Part shown: positions 24,546 through 32,746 of the stretch, piece after piece
How the letters are laid out: each line of letters opens with the position of its first letter
Position numbering within the stretch: position 1 is the stretch's first letter
Origin: Metabacillus sp. FJAT-52054
Lineage (GTDB): Bacteria; Bacillota; Bacilli; Bacillales; Bacillaceae
Reading direction: 5' to 3'
NCBI RefSeq assembly: GCF_037201815.1
Contig: NZ_CP147407.1
Location: 186,001-250,000 of the forward strand
DNA: 64,000 nucleotides
Program-made: the position numbers and the translations under genes
Notes under the pieces: model-generated
Told to the model about the DNA's origin: nothing
The model's database searches: none
The model's input: only the letters and a program-made list of their open reading frames with translations

Positions 24546-25724
24546 TCATACTGTCTGCGGCTCGTTCAAATGTACAGCCGGCCCAAAAAACTCATAATGA
24601 ATTCGGTTCTTTTCAATATCGAGGAGAGATAATGCTTTAAGCATCGCCTTTAAAAAAGGAACAGGCCCGCACACATAGAAATTTCCTTTCTTGGTAAGAA
24701 GGATTCGCTGGAGCTCTTCAAATGAAAGTCTTCCATCCGTATTCTCGTAGAAAAAAACAGCTTCCGCATTTGGCATGCTTTGGATGAGGTGATTGACTTC
24801 CTTTTTAAAAGCATGAACCTGCTCGTTTTGGGCTGAATGGATAAACTGCACATTCCATTCAGGGTTTCTCTTTGCAAGATCGTTCAGCATGCTGATGAAT
24901 GGAGTCACTCCTATTCCGCCGCTTAAAAAGGTAATGGGCTCCGGACCGTTATCAATGAGGGTAAAATCTCCAGCAGGTGCACTGACCTCAATGAAATCCC
25001 CAATGCTCAATTGATTATGGAGGAAGCCGGATACCGTTCCTGGCTGTTCTTTTTTAACTGATATTCTAAAGATTCCGGTACCGGGTGCATTGGATAAACT
25101 ATACTGCCGGTTATGCCAGAAAGCATCTCCATCCGGTTTGACTCTGACTGAGATATACTGTCCCGGCAGAAAATCCGGCAGCGATTGGTGGTCAGCTGGG
25201 GTTAAGTAGAAGGAAGTAATAACGTCGCTTTCTACCACCTTATCTGCAAGCTTAAAACTCTTAAAGCCGCTCCAGCCACCACATTGATTTTCAGCTTGGT
25301 GATACATTTTATTTTCCTCTCCAATGAAAACCCCAGCAATAACTCCATAAGCCTCTCCCCATGCAGTAATGACTTCGTCTGTCGCTTGATTGCCCAAAAC
25401 CTCTTTCATTGCTTCTAATAAGTATTTTCCTACAATCGGGTAATGTTCTTTCTTTACACCGAGACTCCTGTGCTTATGTCCAACCTGCTTAACGATGGGA
25501 AAAATCACCTCAAGATTGTCGATGTTCGCTGCCGCTGCAAGTACAGCTTGAGCAAGTGCTTCCTGCTGTCTTCCCTGCTTTTGATTCGATTGATTGAATA
25601 AGTTTAAAAGCTCAGGATGATCGGTGAACAGGTTTTTATAAAAGCAGGATGTAATGGCTGTTCCATGCTGGATTAAAACAGGTACGGTAGATTGAACAAT
25701 ACTCTTGGTTTTTTCGCTTAGCAT
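24546..25724 (-). CDS. hmp: Flavohemoglobin / nitric oxide dioxygenase
   Basis: Hmp converts nitric oxide to nitrate using oxygen and NAD(P)H. The 392-residue protein has an N-terminal globin domain (about 1-140) with the proximal haem histidine in GHKHRSLGV, an FAD domain with RQYSLSN, and an NAD domain with SGGIGVTPF and YVCGPVPFL. GGAGAGCAG precedes the ATG. NsrR-like palindromes overlap its promoter. Confidence 0.96.
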   Translation of the reverse strand: MLSEKTKSIVQSTVPVLIQHGTAITSCFYKNLFTDHPELLNLFNQSNQKQGRQQEALAQAVLAAAANIDNLEVIFPIVKQVGHKHRSLGVKKEHYPIVGKYLLEAMKEVLGNQATDEVITAWGEAYGVIAGVFIGEENKMYHQAENQCGGWSGFKSFKLADKVVESDVITSFYLTPADHQSLPDFLPGQYISVRVKPDGDAFWHNRQYSLSNAPGTGIFRISVKKEQPGTVSGFLHNQLSIGDFIEVSAPAGDFTLIDNGPEPITFLSGGIGVTPFISMLNDLAKRNPEWNVQFIHSAQNEQVHAFKKEVNHLIQSMPNAEAVFFYENTDGRLSFEELQRILLTKKGNFYVCGPVPFLKAMLKALSLLDIEKNRIHYEFFGPAVHLNEPQTV

Positions 25725-25748
25725 AAGATTCTGCTCTCCTTCATAAAC

Positions 25749-25815
25749 AAGTATTTTTAATACATCTTAAAAGTACTCTTGTAAACGGATTAAAACAATA
25801 TTGTAAATACATCTT
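25749..25815 (-). promoter_or_regulatory. hmp promoter with two NsrR-like sites
   Basis: On the minus strand TTTACA (plus 25780-25785) and TATTAA (plus 25757-25762) are 17 bases apart. The -10 lies within AAGATGTATT-AAAAATACTT (plus 25749-25768), and a second AAGATGTATT-TACAATATTG lies just upstream (plus 25796-25815). Both resemble the NO-sensing repressor NsrR site AAGATGCATTT... Confidence 0.65.
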
Positions 25816-25938
25816 TAAAACAACAGACACAAATCTATGACAATTAGGTGAAATATGGAAGAGGATAGTCATTTTCTCATTTATGGATATTCGGTAATAG
25901 ACACAGGCTTAGCACTATTTAGGGGGCTGAAAAAGTTT

Positions 25939-26102
25939 GGCTGGAATGCAATCGTGAACGGCCGGAAAAGCAGGAAGTCCGGCTGGAAAACCGTGGCGAG
26001 CGGCCGGAAAGGCAAAGAATCGGCTGGAAAAAGAAGTTTGGCAGGAAAGCAAGCGGGAACGGCCGGAAAAGCAGAGAGTTCAGCCGGAAAACCGATGCGA
26101 GC
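25939..26102. repeat. Tandem array of eight ~21-bp GGCYGGAAA units
   Basis: Units start at 25939, 25960, 25981, 26002, 26022, 26040, 26061 and 26082; six are 21 bases, one is 20 and one is 18. Each begins with GGCYGGAAA or a one-base variant, and longer blocks recur (GGCCGGAAAAGCAG in units 2 and 7, GGAAAACCGNNGCGAGC in units 3 and 8). It lies between divergent hmp and the ABC permease gene. Frames across it on both strands look repetitive and lack ribosome-binding sites. Confidence 0.85.
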
Positions 26103-26254
26103 GACACCGGTAAACTCACAAATCGAAGTGAAGGGCCATATCATCCGGTTTTAAATTTTCTATATTGACAACAAAAGGAAAATATCATAATGTATTAAGT
26201 GTACTAATTGTAGTAATACACCTAATTCATATAAGATTAAAAGGAGTGTTCATT

Positions 26255-28135
26255 TTGACCTTTCGCAAGCTGGCTCTCAATAACGTTCTTCGGAATTGGA
26301 GGACGTATGCAGCCTATTTCTTAAGCAGTGCATTTTCTGTTTTTGTTTTCTTCGTTTATGCCGTCTTTGCCTTTCACCCTGCACTCACAGCGGGTACTTT
26401 GAAGGATGCTTCAACAGGCATGCACTTTGCAGAGTCCATCATCTATGTATTTACATTCTTTTTTATCCTCTATTCAATGAGCACGTTCCTTAAAACAAGA
26501 AAAAAAGAATTCGGTTTGTTCATCCTGCATGGGATGACAAGCCTGCAGCTGAGAAAGCTTGTTTTCCTGGAAAACATGGTCATTGGCCTGCTATCCATTT
26601 TGTTTGGAATAGGAGCCGGGCTGCTAGCGTCCCAGGGTTTGCTCATTCTTGGATCAAAGGTGATCGGAATGAACCCGGCACTGCCGTTTTATTTCCCTCA
26701 AAGTGCTATGATTCTGACCTTTACGGCCTTTACGGTATTATTTTTTGTCATCTCATCATTCACTGCTGCCGTCCTGAAAGGAAATAAGCTGATTGATTTG
26801 CTGACAGGCACTGAGAAGCCGAGACCTGAACCGAAGGCATCCAGGATCCGGACAGTGCTTGCCGCGGTTCTGCTTTTTGGGGGATACGCAGCCGCTATTG
26901 CTGTGAAGGGAGTGATGGTTGTGTCCGCGATGATTCCCGTTACAATCGTTGTCGTCATCGGTACATATTTTCTCTTTACGCAAGCAAGCGTCTGGATCAT
27001 TTCAAAACTGAAAACGAATGAGCGCATCTATTTAAACCGGACCAATATCGTCACTTTTTCAGACCTTTCCTTTCGAATGAAGGACAACGCGCGGATGTTT
27101 TTTATTGTCTCGATTGTTTCAACTGTTGCCTTTGCCGCGATTGGTACACTTGTTGGTTTCCGTGCAATGATGACAAACAGTGTGGAACTGCAGGAGCCTT
27201 ATACGTTTGTGTATCAGGCTGCACCGAACGATCAGAAAAAAGATGAGCGAATCAGCCAGATTGAGGATGCGTTGAGTGGGACGGATTATGAAAAACTGAG
27301 TGTTTCCTATAAGAAGCTGAACGATGAGAACCAGGCTTATACGTTCATGAGCGAGACAGATTACAATCGTGCGGCTGCACTCTGGAATGAACCGAAGCTG
27401 GCCCTTAAAAAAGGAGAGGCCGCTATGATGCAGGAGGACCTTTTATATCCCCGCGGTTTAACACAAGGGAATGAGCCGGAGCCAATTCATATAAACGGGC
27501 TTCCTGAGAAAACAAAGAAACCGAAAGTATTGGATAAACTGCTTTTCTCCATGAGTTTGTTTACCGGGGACTTGGTCATCCTGCCGGATCCGCAGTTTGC
27601 TGCAATCAAAGCAGAGGAGAAATCCTACACGGCGTATCGGACAGAAAACGCCTCTTCTACACTTGCTGCAGGGAAAAAGCTTGAATATTCCTCCAGTCAG
27701 AAAGCGGATCCAGCCTTCCTTTTTACATCATCAGCGGTAAAGATCGATCAAGTGAAACAGTCGATTAATATTTTCTTATTCGTCGGGCTGTTTATCGGAT
27801 TTGTTTTCTTCGCAGCTGCCGGAAGCTTCCTTTATTTCCGTCTTTATGCCGATTTCGAAGGGGATGTGAAAAAGTATCAGGCGATTTCAAAAATCGGTTT
27901 GACAGATAAAGAGATGAAGAAAATTGTAACCGTTCAAATGTCTCTCTTATTTTTTGTTCCTGTAGGGGTAGCAGCTGCACACGGATTTATCGCGCTGATT
28001 GCGCTTGGCAATATGTTTGGCACAAGAATTTGGACAGAAATTGCGATGGTGCTTGGAAGCTTCATGCTGATCCAGCTCGTTTATTTCCTCATCATTCGCA
28101 TTGGTTATGTAAATAAAGTGAAGCAAGCCATCTAA
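26255..28135 (+). CDS. BceB-like ABC transporter permease (FtsX-type)
   Basis: The 626-residue membrane protein has about ten hydrophobic segments and a large external domain (about 285-500) between the seventh and eighth, as in BceB-type peptide detoxification transporters. The start MTFRKLALNNVLRNWRTYAAYF and the segment FLKTRKKEFGLFILHGMT are typical. TTG 26255 is chosen because AAGGAGTG lies six bases upstream. The ATPase gene follows after 13 bases. No adjacent two-component system is present, unlike bceRS-bceAB, so a bacitracin role is uncertain. Confidence 0.88.
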   Translation: MTFRKLALNNVLRNWRTYAAYFLSSAFSVFVFFVYAVFAFHPALTAGTLKDASTGMHFAESIIYVFTFFFILYSMSTFLKTRKKEFGLFILHGMTSLQLRKLVFLENMVIGLLSILFGIGAGLLASQGLLILGSKVIGMNPALPFYFPQSAMILTFTAFTVLFFVISSFTAAVLKGNKLIDLLTGTEKPRPEPKASRIRTVLAAVLLFGGYAAAIAVKGVMVVSAMIPVTIVVVIGTYFLFTQASVWIISKLKTNERIYLNRTNIVTFSDLSFRMKDNARMFFIVSIVSTVAFAAIGTLVGFRAMMTNSVELQEPYTFVYQAAPNDQKKDERISQIEDALSGTDYEKLSVSYKKLNDENQAYTFMSETDYNRAAALWNEPKLALKKGEAAMMQEDLLYPRGLTQGNEPEPIHINGLPEKTKKPKVLDKLLFSMSLFTGDLVILPDPQFAAIKAEEKSYTAYRTENASSTLAAGKKLEYSSSQKADPAFLFTSSAVKIDQVKQSINIFLFVGLFIGFVFFAAAGSFLYFRLYADFEGDVKKYQAISKIGLTDKEMKKIVTVQMSLLFFVPVGVAAAHGFIALIALGNMFGTRIWTEIAMVLGSFMLIQLVYFLIIRIGYVNKVKQAI

Positions 28136-28148
28136 AGGAGGAGCTAAT

Positions 28149-28910
28149 ATGCTTGAAGTGAAAAATGTTTCAAAGGTGTACGAAGGGAAGGTTTCCTACC
28201 GGGCGCTTTCCAAAATTGATTTGACCGTTCAGCAGGGAGAGTTCGTTGGGGTGATGGGTCCATCAGGAAGCGGGAAAACAACGCTTTTGAATATGGTATC
28301 AACCATCGATTCCCCGACAGACGGCGAGATTTTAATTGATGGGAAGAATCCAAACCGTTTATCGTCTAAAGAGCTGGCGCTGTTCCGGAGACGGGAGCTC
28401 GGATTTATCTTTCAGCATTTTAATCTGCTGCCAACTCTCACTGTGAAGGAAAACATCGTCCTGAGTCTCACACTCGATGGCATGAAAGTGAACGAAATGA
28501 ATGAAAAAGCTGAGAGGATTGCAGAAAAACTCGGTATTGCTCCTATATTAGATAAACGAACTTATGAAATTTCCGGCGGACAGGCACAAAGAACGGCAAT
28601 GGCACGGGCGATTATCTATCAGCCAAAACTGATTTTGGCAGATGAACCAACAGGGAATTTGGATTCGAAATCAGCAAGAGATGTCCTTGAAATCATGGAA
28701 TCAATCAATAAAGAAGCAGGAGCTACCATGATGATGGTTACACACGATGCTTCCGCCGCAAGCTACTGCGACCGCATCGTTTTCATCAAGGACGGAAAGC
28801 TTCATAACGAATTGAAGAGGGGGGAAAGCAAGGAGCAGTTTTATAAGAAGATTATTAAGGTTCTTTCTCAGATGGAAGAGGAGGCCAGAGAGCCGGCAGT
28901 AAGCTTTTAA
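28149..28910 (+). CDS. BceA-like ABC transporter ATP-binding protein
   Basis: The 253-residue protein has Walker A GPSGSGKTT (about 38-46), Q-loop FQHFNLLPTL, signature ISGGQAQR, Walker B LILADEPTGNLDS and the H-loop VTHDASAA, placing it in the MacB/BceA/LolD-type group that partners with FtsX-like permeases. AAAGGAGGAGCTAAT precedes the ATG. It is co-transcribed with the permease just before it; permease-first order is the reverse of bceAB. Confidence 0.92.
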   Translation: MLEVKNVSKVYEGKVSYRALSKIDLTVQQGEFVGVMGPSGSGKTTLLNMVSTIDSPTDGEILIDGKNPNRLSSKELALFRRRELGFIFQHFNLLPTLTVKENIVLSLTLDGMKVNEMNEKAERIAEKLGIAPILDKRTYEISGGQAQRTAMARAIIYQPKLILADEPTGNLDSKSARDVLEIMESINKEAGATMMMVTHDASAASYCDRIVFIKDGKLHNELKRGESKEQFYKKIIKVLSQMEEEAREPAVSF

Positions 28911-28968
28911 TACTGCCCTTCACGGTGGTCTTAAACTTTGCTCGTATTGATGGGGATGGGAGGTAAGA

Positions 28969-29943
28969 ATGAGTATTAAAAAAAAATTCAGGTTTTGGAT
29001 TATGTTCAGGAACACCCTGTTGTTTTTGACAGCAGCCATGTTTATTTGGGTATTTTGCCATCAAGGAATGAACTTATATGAACAAAAAAAGTTTCCTGAG
29101 GCTGGCAAATTAGTAAAAGTAAATGGTGAGAATATGCACGTCTATTCGAAAGGGGCAGGGCGGGACACAATCGTTTTACTAAGCGGATTGGGAACTGCTG
29201 CTCCTGCTTTAGACTTTGAACCGTTAATAAACGAGTTAGCTAAAAATAACAGGGTGGCAGTAGTAGAAACATTTGGATATGGATGGAGTGATTTTACAAA
29301 TAAAGCCCGTACAGTGGAAAATATAGTGGAAGAAATTAGAACAGCTCTAAAAAAAGCAAATGTAGAAGGTCCCTATATATTAATGCCTCACTCTATCTCC
29401 GGAATTTACAGTATGTATTATGCTGATAAATATCCAGCTGAAGTTAAAGCTGTTATTGGTATTGATGCTACGTTACCTAAGGCTTTAGATTATTTTGGCG
29501 AATCCGCTCCAGCCATGCCCGAATATTTGAAATATGCTGCTCAAGCGGGAGTTGCAAGGTTAGCTGTAAATGTGATTCCGATTGACTTCCTTCCATTAGC
29601 AGAGAAGGGTACATATTCTGAAGAGAATTTAAAAATAACAAAAGCGATTTTTGCTTGGAAAGGCTACAACAGAAATGTAGTAGATGAAACAAATGAAATT
29701 AGAAGTAACATAAATAAAACGAAAGAGCTGAAATTCCCAACGAAGATGCCAGTTTTATTTTTTGCCAGGGAAGAAGATAAAAGAAGGGAAGAAGGTAAAT
29801 CTAAGGTAGCATTTTATCAAACTCAATTAAGTAAGAGTTCTTCAAGTAAAGTAGTTTCATTACAAGGATATCATTATCTTCATTGGACTCAGTATAGAGA
29901 AATGAGCAAATATGTAAATGAGTTTATTAATTCTAGTCTGTGA
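28969..29943 (+). CDS. Membrane-anchored alpha/beta hydrolase
   Basis: The 324-residue protein starts with a membrane segment (NTLLFLTAAMFIWVFC), then an alpha/beta hydrolase fold with the oxyanion region VLLSGLGTA, the nucleophile elbow PHSISGIYS (an altered GxSxG with Pro and Ser in place of two Gly) and a C-terminal histidine in GYHYLHW. GGGAGGTAAG precedes the ATG. Its codons are more A/T-rich than those of the neighbouring ABC genes, a possible sign of separate origin. Substrate unknown. Confidence 0.8.
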   Translation: MSIKKKFRFWIMFRNTLLFLTAAMFIWVFCHQGMNLYEQKKFPEAGKLVKVNGENMHVYSKGAGRDTIVLLSGLGTAAPALDFEPLINELAKNNRVAVVETFGYGWSDFTNKARTVENIVEEIRTALKKANVEGPYILMPHSISGIYSMYYADKYPAEVKAVIGIDATLPKALDYFGESAPAMPEYLKYAAQAGVARLAVNVIPIDFLPLAEKGTYSEENLKITKAIFAWKGYNRNVVDETNEIRSNINKTKELKFPTKMPVLFFAREEDKRREEGKSKVAFYQTQLSKSSSSKVVSLQGYHYLHWTQYREMSKYVNEFINSSL

Positions 29944-30036
29944 CGTGGATTGGGTTGCTGCTTCTGTCTTGATCTTTTCAAAATTAAAGTGTGTAAGACT
30001 TAGTAGACCAGCTGATAATTGTTATAATTGCAACAA

Positions 30037-30067
30037 AACAAGACAGCCCTCAGGCTGTCTTGTTAGC
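30037..30067. terminator. Bidirectional terminator between hydrolase and beta-helix genes
   Basis: AACAAGACAGCC pairs with GGCTGTCTTGTT across CTCA. On the minus strand TTTTG follows; on the plus strand the stem overlaps the end of the beta-helix gene. Confidence 0.8.
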
Positions 30068-31298
30068 TTTCCTTCAATGTTTCCTTCAATGCTTTATTCT
30101 GATAGTCTGCTACATTGATTGGCCGGTTGTTTAAGACCTTAATCCCTTTTATGTTTTTGCCGGCAAAGATTCCGTAGCGTCCATTTGCAAGAGTATTATT
30201 GGAAACAGTGATGTATGCTGCATCCCGTTTTTTCTCGGATGTAATCGATACCACAGAGGAGTCGCCGTAGTTGGCCCTGCTGCCATTTTGAATGTAATTT
30301 GAGTCGATTTTAACATGGCTTGCATTGGCGACATCGATGATTCTTCCATAGTCACCGGCACCGCTGATGGAGTTCTGCTGAATTACGGTGTGGTCGGCGT
30401 AAACCGAAATGGCCGCCCACATATCATATTTTTTCGGATCGTAGTAGGTCGTATAATAGTTGTTTTTCCGGAAGCTGTTGTAAATGATATTCTTTTTGAT
30501 GATAGCTCCGGGAGACTGTATTTTAATGGCTCTTTTATGGATATTGGTAAAGGTGTTGGCAAGGATGTTCACGTTCACTTTTTCTTTAAATCCCTGAACG
30601 ACAATGCCATCTCCGTCATCCTTTGGTCCAATGCTTGAGAATGAGGAGTTGGAAATCGTCACATTTTTCGCTGCTGTCTGCTCCTTTGAAGACGGGCTGA
30701 TCAGAATACCCCGGGATACTTGGTGATTCCAGCCCTCAATCGGGTTGCGGGCCATCACATTGAAAATCCTGCTTTTATCTACTGTCGTATGATTTGTCCC
30801 GCCCTCAATCCTGACAGCACTTACCGTTTGCCGGGAAAGCTTCTTAGGTTCCTCCGGCTGGTTGAAGTTTTGGAGTACGCTTTTCGAAATATGAGCATAA
30901 GAAGAACCTGCCTCAACAGTAATGCCTCTAAGGGCCTTCGCCTTGCCATCCACTGTCAGATCGTGAATATGGACGTGATCTCCTTTTATGCGGATAACGG
31001 ATGCTAACCCGGAGTCAGCAAAGATTCCAGCGTGATCTCCGTAAACCTCTGTATATCCTTTTACGGTCAAGTCATCGCTCACCTTATACTTTCCTTTTGG
31101 AAATAACACTTTTTTATGAGGTCCGGCCTTCAATGCCTTCTGAATGGCTTTTGTATCATCCTTGATTCCGTCACCTGCGGCTCCATACTCTTTTACATTG
31201 ATGAAATCCGTGTTTTTTTCATCATCCTTTTGCATGATCGTAATAAGCAAAAAAAGAATGGAAACGCCTAAAATCACAAGCCCTGCTTTCTTTTTCAC
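30063..31298 (-). CDS. Membrane-anchored right-handed parallel beta-helix protein (pectate-lyase-3 type)
   Basis: The 411-residue protein has an N-terminal anchor (AGLVILGVSILFLLITI) and the family start INVKEYGAAGDGIKDDTKAIQKAL, followed by many beta-helix turns with Asn ladders (NVTISNSSFSSIG, NVNILANTFTNIH, HVKIDSNYIQNGS). Such proteins bind or cleave polysaccharides outside the cell. Catalytic residues cannot be assigned by eye. GTG 31298 is preceded by AAGGAGGG. Substrate unknown. Confidence 0.82.
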   Translation of the reverse strand: MKKKAGLVILGVSILFLLITIMQKDDEKNTDFINVKEYGAAGDGIKDDTKAIQKALKAGPHKKVLFPKGKYKVSDDLTVKGYTEVYGDHAGIFADSGLASVIRIKGDHVHIHDLTVDGKAKALRGITVEAGSSYAHISKSVLQNFNQPEEPKKLSRQTVSAVRIEGGTNHTTVDKSRIFNVMARNPIEGWNHQVSRGILISPSSKEQTAAKNVTISNSSFSSIGPKDDGDGIVVQGFKEKVNVNILANTFTNIHKRAIKIQSPGAIIKKNIIYNSFRKNNYYTTYYDPKKYDMWAAISVYADHTVIQQNSISGAGDYGRIIDVANASHVKIDSNYIQNGSRANYGDSSVVSITSEKKRDAAYITVSNNTLANGRYGIFAGKNIKGIKVLNNRPINVADYQNKALKETLKES

Positions 31299-31539
31299 CC
31301 AATGCCCTCCTTACCATACTTCCTCTTCCACTTTAACTCATTCCCCTGCAAGGCGAAACCAAACTTGGTCTTAGGAAGTGGGGGCTATTTTCCTTAATAG
31401 TTTTGAATGCTTTTTGCAAGCTGCTAAAAATAGAACTAAAAGACCAGAACGTTAGAAGTGGATATAATAATTTTTATAGTTTATAATACTATTTAATTAG
31501 ATACATAGACCTAAAAGGGTAAATTTGAGGAGGAATATA

Positions 31540-32091
31540 ATGATGGCATTGCAAAAATTGTCTCTTTTCCAAGAATGTTTCGGAGCGGTAGAGGGCGAAA
31601 CAGAACGGCTGGAAAATGCCCCTCTGTCAAGGCTCAATGCTCAATCCTTAAAATACGAAACGAGTGTACCGCAACTTGAGTACATGTGCTTAATGATGGA
31701 AAATATGGTTTTGACCAAAAAGCTTAAAGGAAATGTATACGCGGGCTTTCAAAAGTTTTCCCGTGCAAAAAATGTACTCGATCGTTTTCAAGCGATGACG
31801 GAATTTTCTCAGGTTCATATATTCGGGGAAAACGATGCAGACATGGACCCGGCAGATGGAATTGATTATATTGCACTGCCTCCTAAAAGCGAATTAATGA
31901 GAGAATGGTTCCTTGTCATTGATTCACCGATGTTTAAGTCGATGATGGTAGCATTTGATATGGAAGGCTTCGGGGTTCATGAAGTAGAGGAGGGCCGAAA
32001 ATTCAAAGGAATTAAAAGCTCAAGCCCTGCTGTTGTCAAACAGGCAGTCAGTCTCCTTGCACCTCATGTTAAAAAAACGACGACCGTATAA
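31540..32091 (+). CDS. Probable DICT-type sensory domain protein
   Basis: The 183-residue soluble protein has FQKFSRAKNVLDRFQAM, VHIFGENDADMD and MREWFLVIDSPMFKSMMVAFDMEGFG, which resemble the DICT sensory domain found next to cyclases and two-component proteins. GAGGAGG lies six bases before ATG 31540. It has no attached output domain. A terminator separates it from a RibU-type transporter gene and a chemoreceptor gene. The domain call is from memory of its pattern and moderately sure. Confidence 0.6.
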   Translation: MMALQKLSLFQECFGAVEGETERLENAPLSRLNAQSLKYETSVPQLEYMCLMMENMVLTKKLKGNVYAGFQKFSRAKNVLDRFQAMTEFSQVHIFGENDADMDPADGIDYIALPPKSELMREWFLVIDSPMFKSMMVAFDMEGFGVHEVEEGRKFKGIKSSSPAVVKQAVSLLAPHVKKTTTV

Positions 32092-32100
32092 ATGATAGAG

Positions 32101-32127
32101 AAGACAGCTTATGAAGCTGTCTTTTCC
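32101..32127 (+). terminator. Terminator between the DICT gene and the ribU-like gene
   Basis: AAGACAGCTT (32101-32110) pairs perfectly with AAGCTGTCTT (32114-32123) across ATG, followed by TTCC. The T-run is short (TTTT). This places the upstream ATG at 32111 in a hairpin loop, arguing against it as a start. Confidence 0.75.
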
Positions 32128-32149
32128 TAAATTAAAGGAGCATAAATCC

Positions 32150-32746
32150 ATGTCCAAAACACAAAGAATGACCTCCATTGCCATTCTGGCTTCATGCAGT
32201 ATGCTATTGTATTATTTTAAGATTCCACTTCCATTTTTCCCGCCCTTTCTTACTCTCGACTTGAGTGATATTCCGGCGCTGATTGGCGCAATTACAATGG
32301 GGCCATTGGCAGGGATTTTGGTTCAGTTTGTAAAGAACATTGTGGAGTATGTGCTGCATGGCAGCTATGTAGGTTTTCCTGTGGGTCAATTTGCCAATTT
32401 CATATCCGGATCTCTAATTGCGGGATTGATCGGATGGTTTTATTTCTACCGTAAAAAACTGGATTGGACGAGCTATGGCATCTCCACACTTATTTTTTTA
32501 GCGGCGATGTACGCACTTAACTACTATTTTATTCTGCCGTCCATCATGAGTCTTCTTGGTTTAAGTATGGAAGAGTATACAGCTTCTTTTGCCCAGTTCA
32601 ATCCAATGGTAAAAGATATGAGGACGGCGGTGCTGTTCGTCATTCTGCCCTTTAACCTCATAAAAATCTCAATGGTCTACCTGATTGGCATTCCGTTTAC
32701 CTTCAAGCTTGTTCGGATTCTGCAAAAAAGGAGCGTTGCAATATGA
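32150..32746 (+). CDS. ribU: ECF transporter S component, riboflavin type (RibU-like)
   Basis: S components bind a vitamin in the membrane and work with a shared ECF energising module. The 198-residue protein has about six membrane segments and RibU markers: FPPFLTLDLSDIPALIGA, MGPLAGILVQFVKNIVEYVLHGS, GFPVGQFANFISGSL and a C-terminal LNYYFILP ... ILPFNLIKISM. The start at 32150 has AAAGGAG nine bases upstream. No FMN riboswitch is visible, unlike typical ribU. It overlaps the following chemoreceptor gene by four bases. Ligand by homology only. Confidence 0.8.
   Translation: MSKTQRMTSIAILASCSMLLYYFKIPLPFFPPFLTLDLSDIPALIGAITMGPLAGILVQFVKNIVEYVLHGSYVGFPVGQFANFISGSLIAGLIGWFYFYRKKLDWTSYGISTLIFLAAMYALNYYFILPSIMSLLGLSMEEYTASFAQFNPMVKDMRTAVLFVILPFNLIKISMVYLIGIPFTFKLVRILQKRSVAI

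Noticed and set aside
25855..26154. 99-codon frame with repeated Gly-Arg-Lys and opposite-strand frames rich in Phe/Pro
   Set aside because: Open in several frames because of the 21-bp tandem repeat; no ribosome-binding site.
32111..32149. Upstream start for the ribU-like gene
   Set aside because: The ATG lies in the loop of a terminator hairpin and has no ribosome-binding site.
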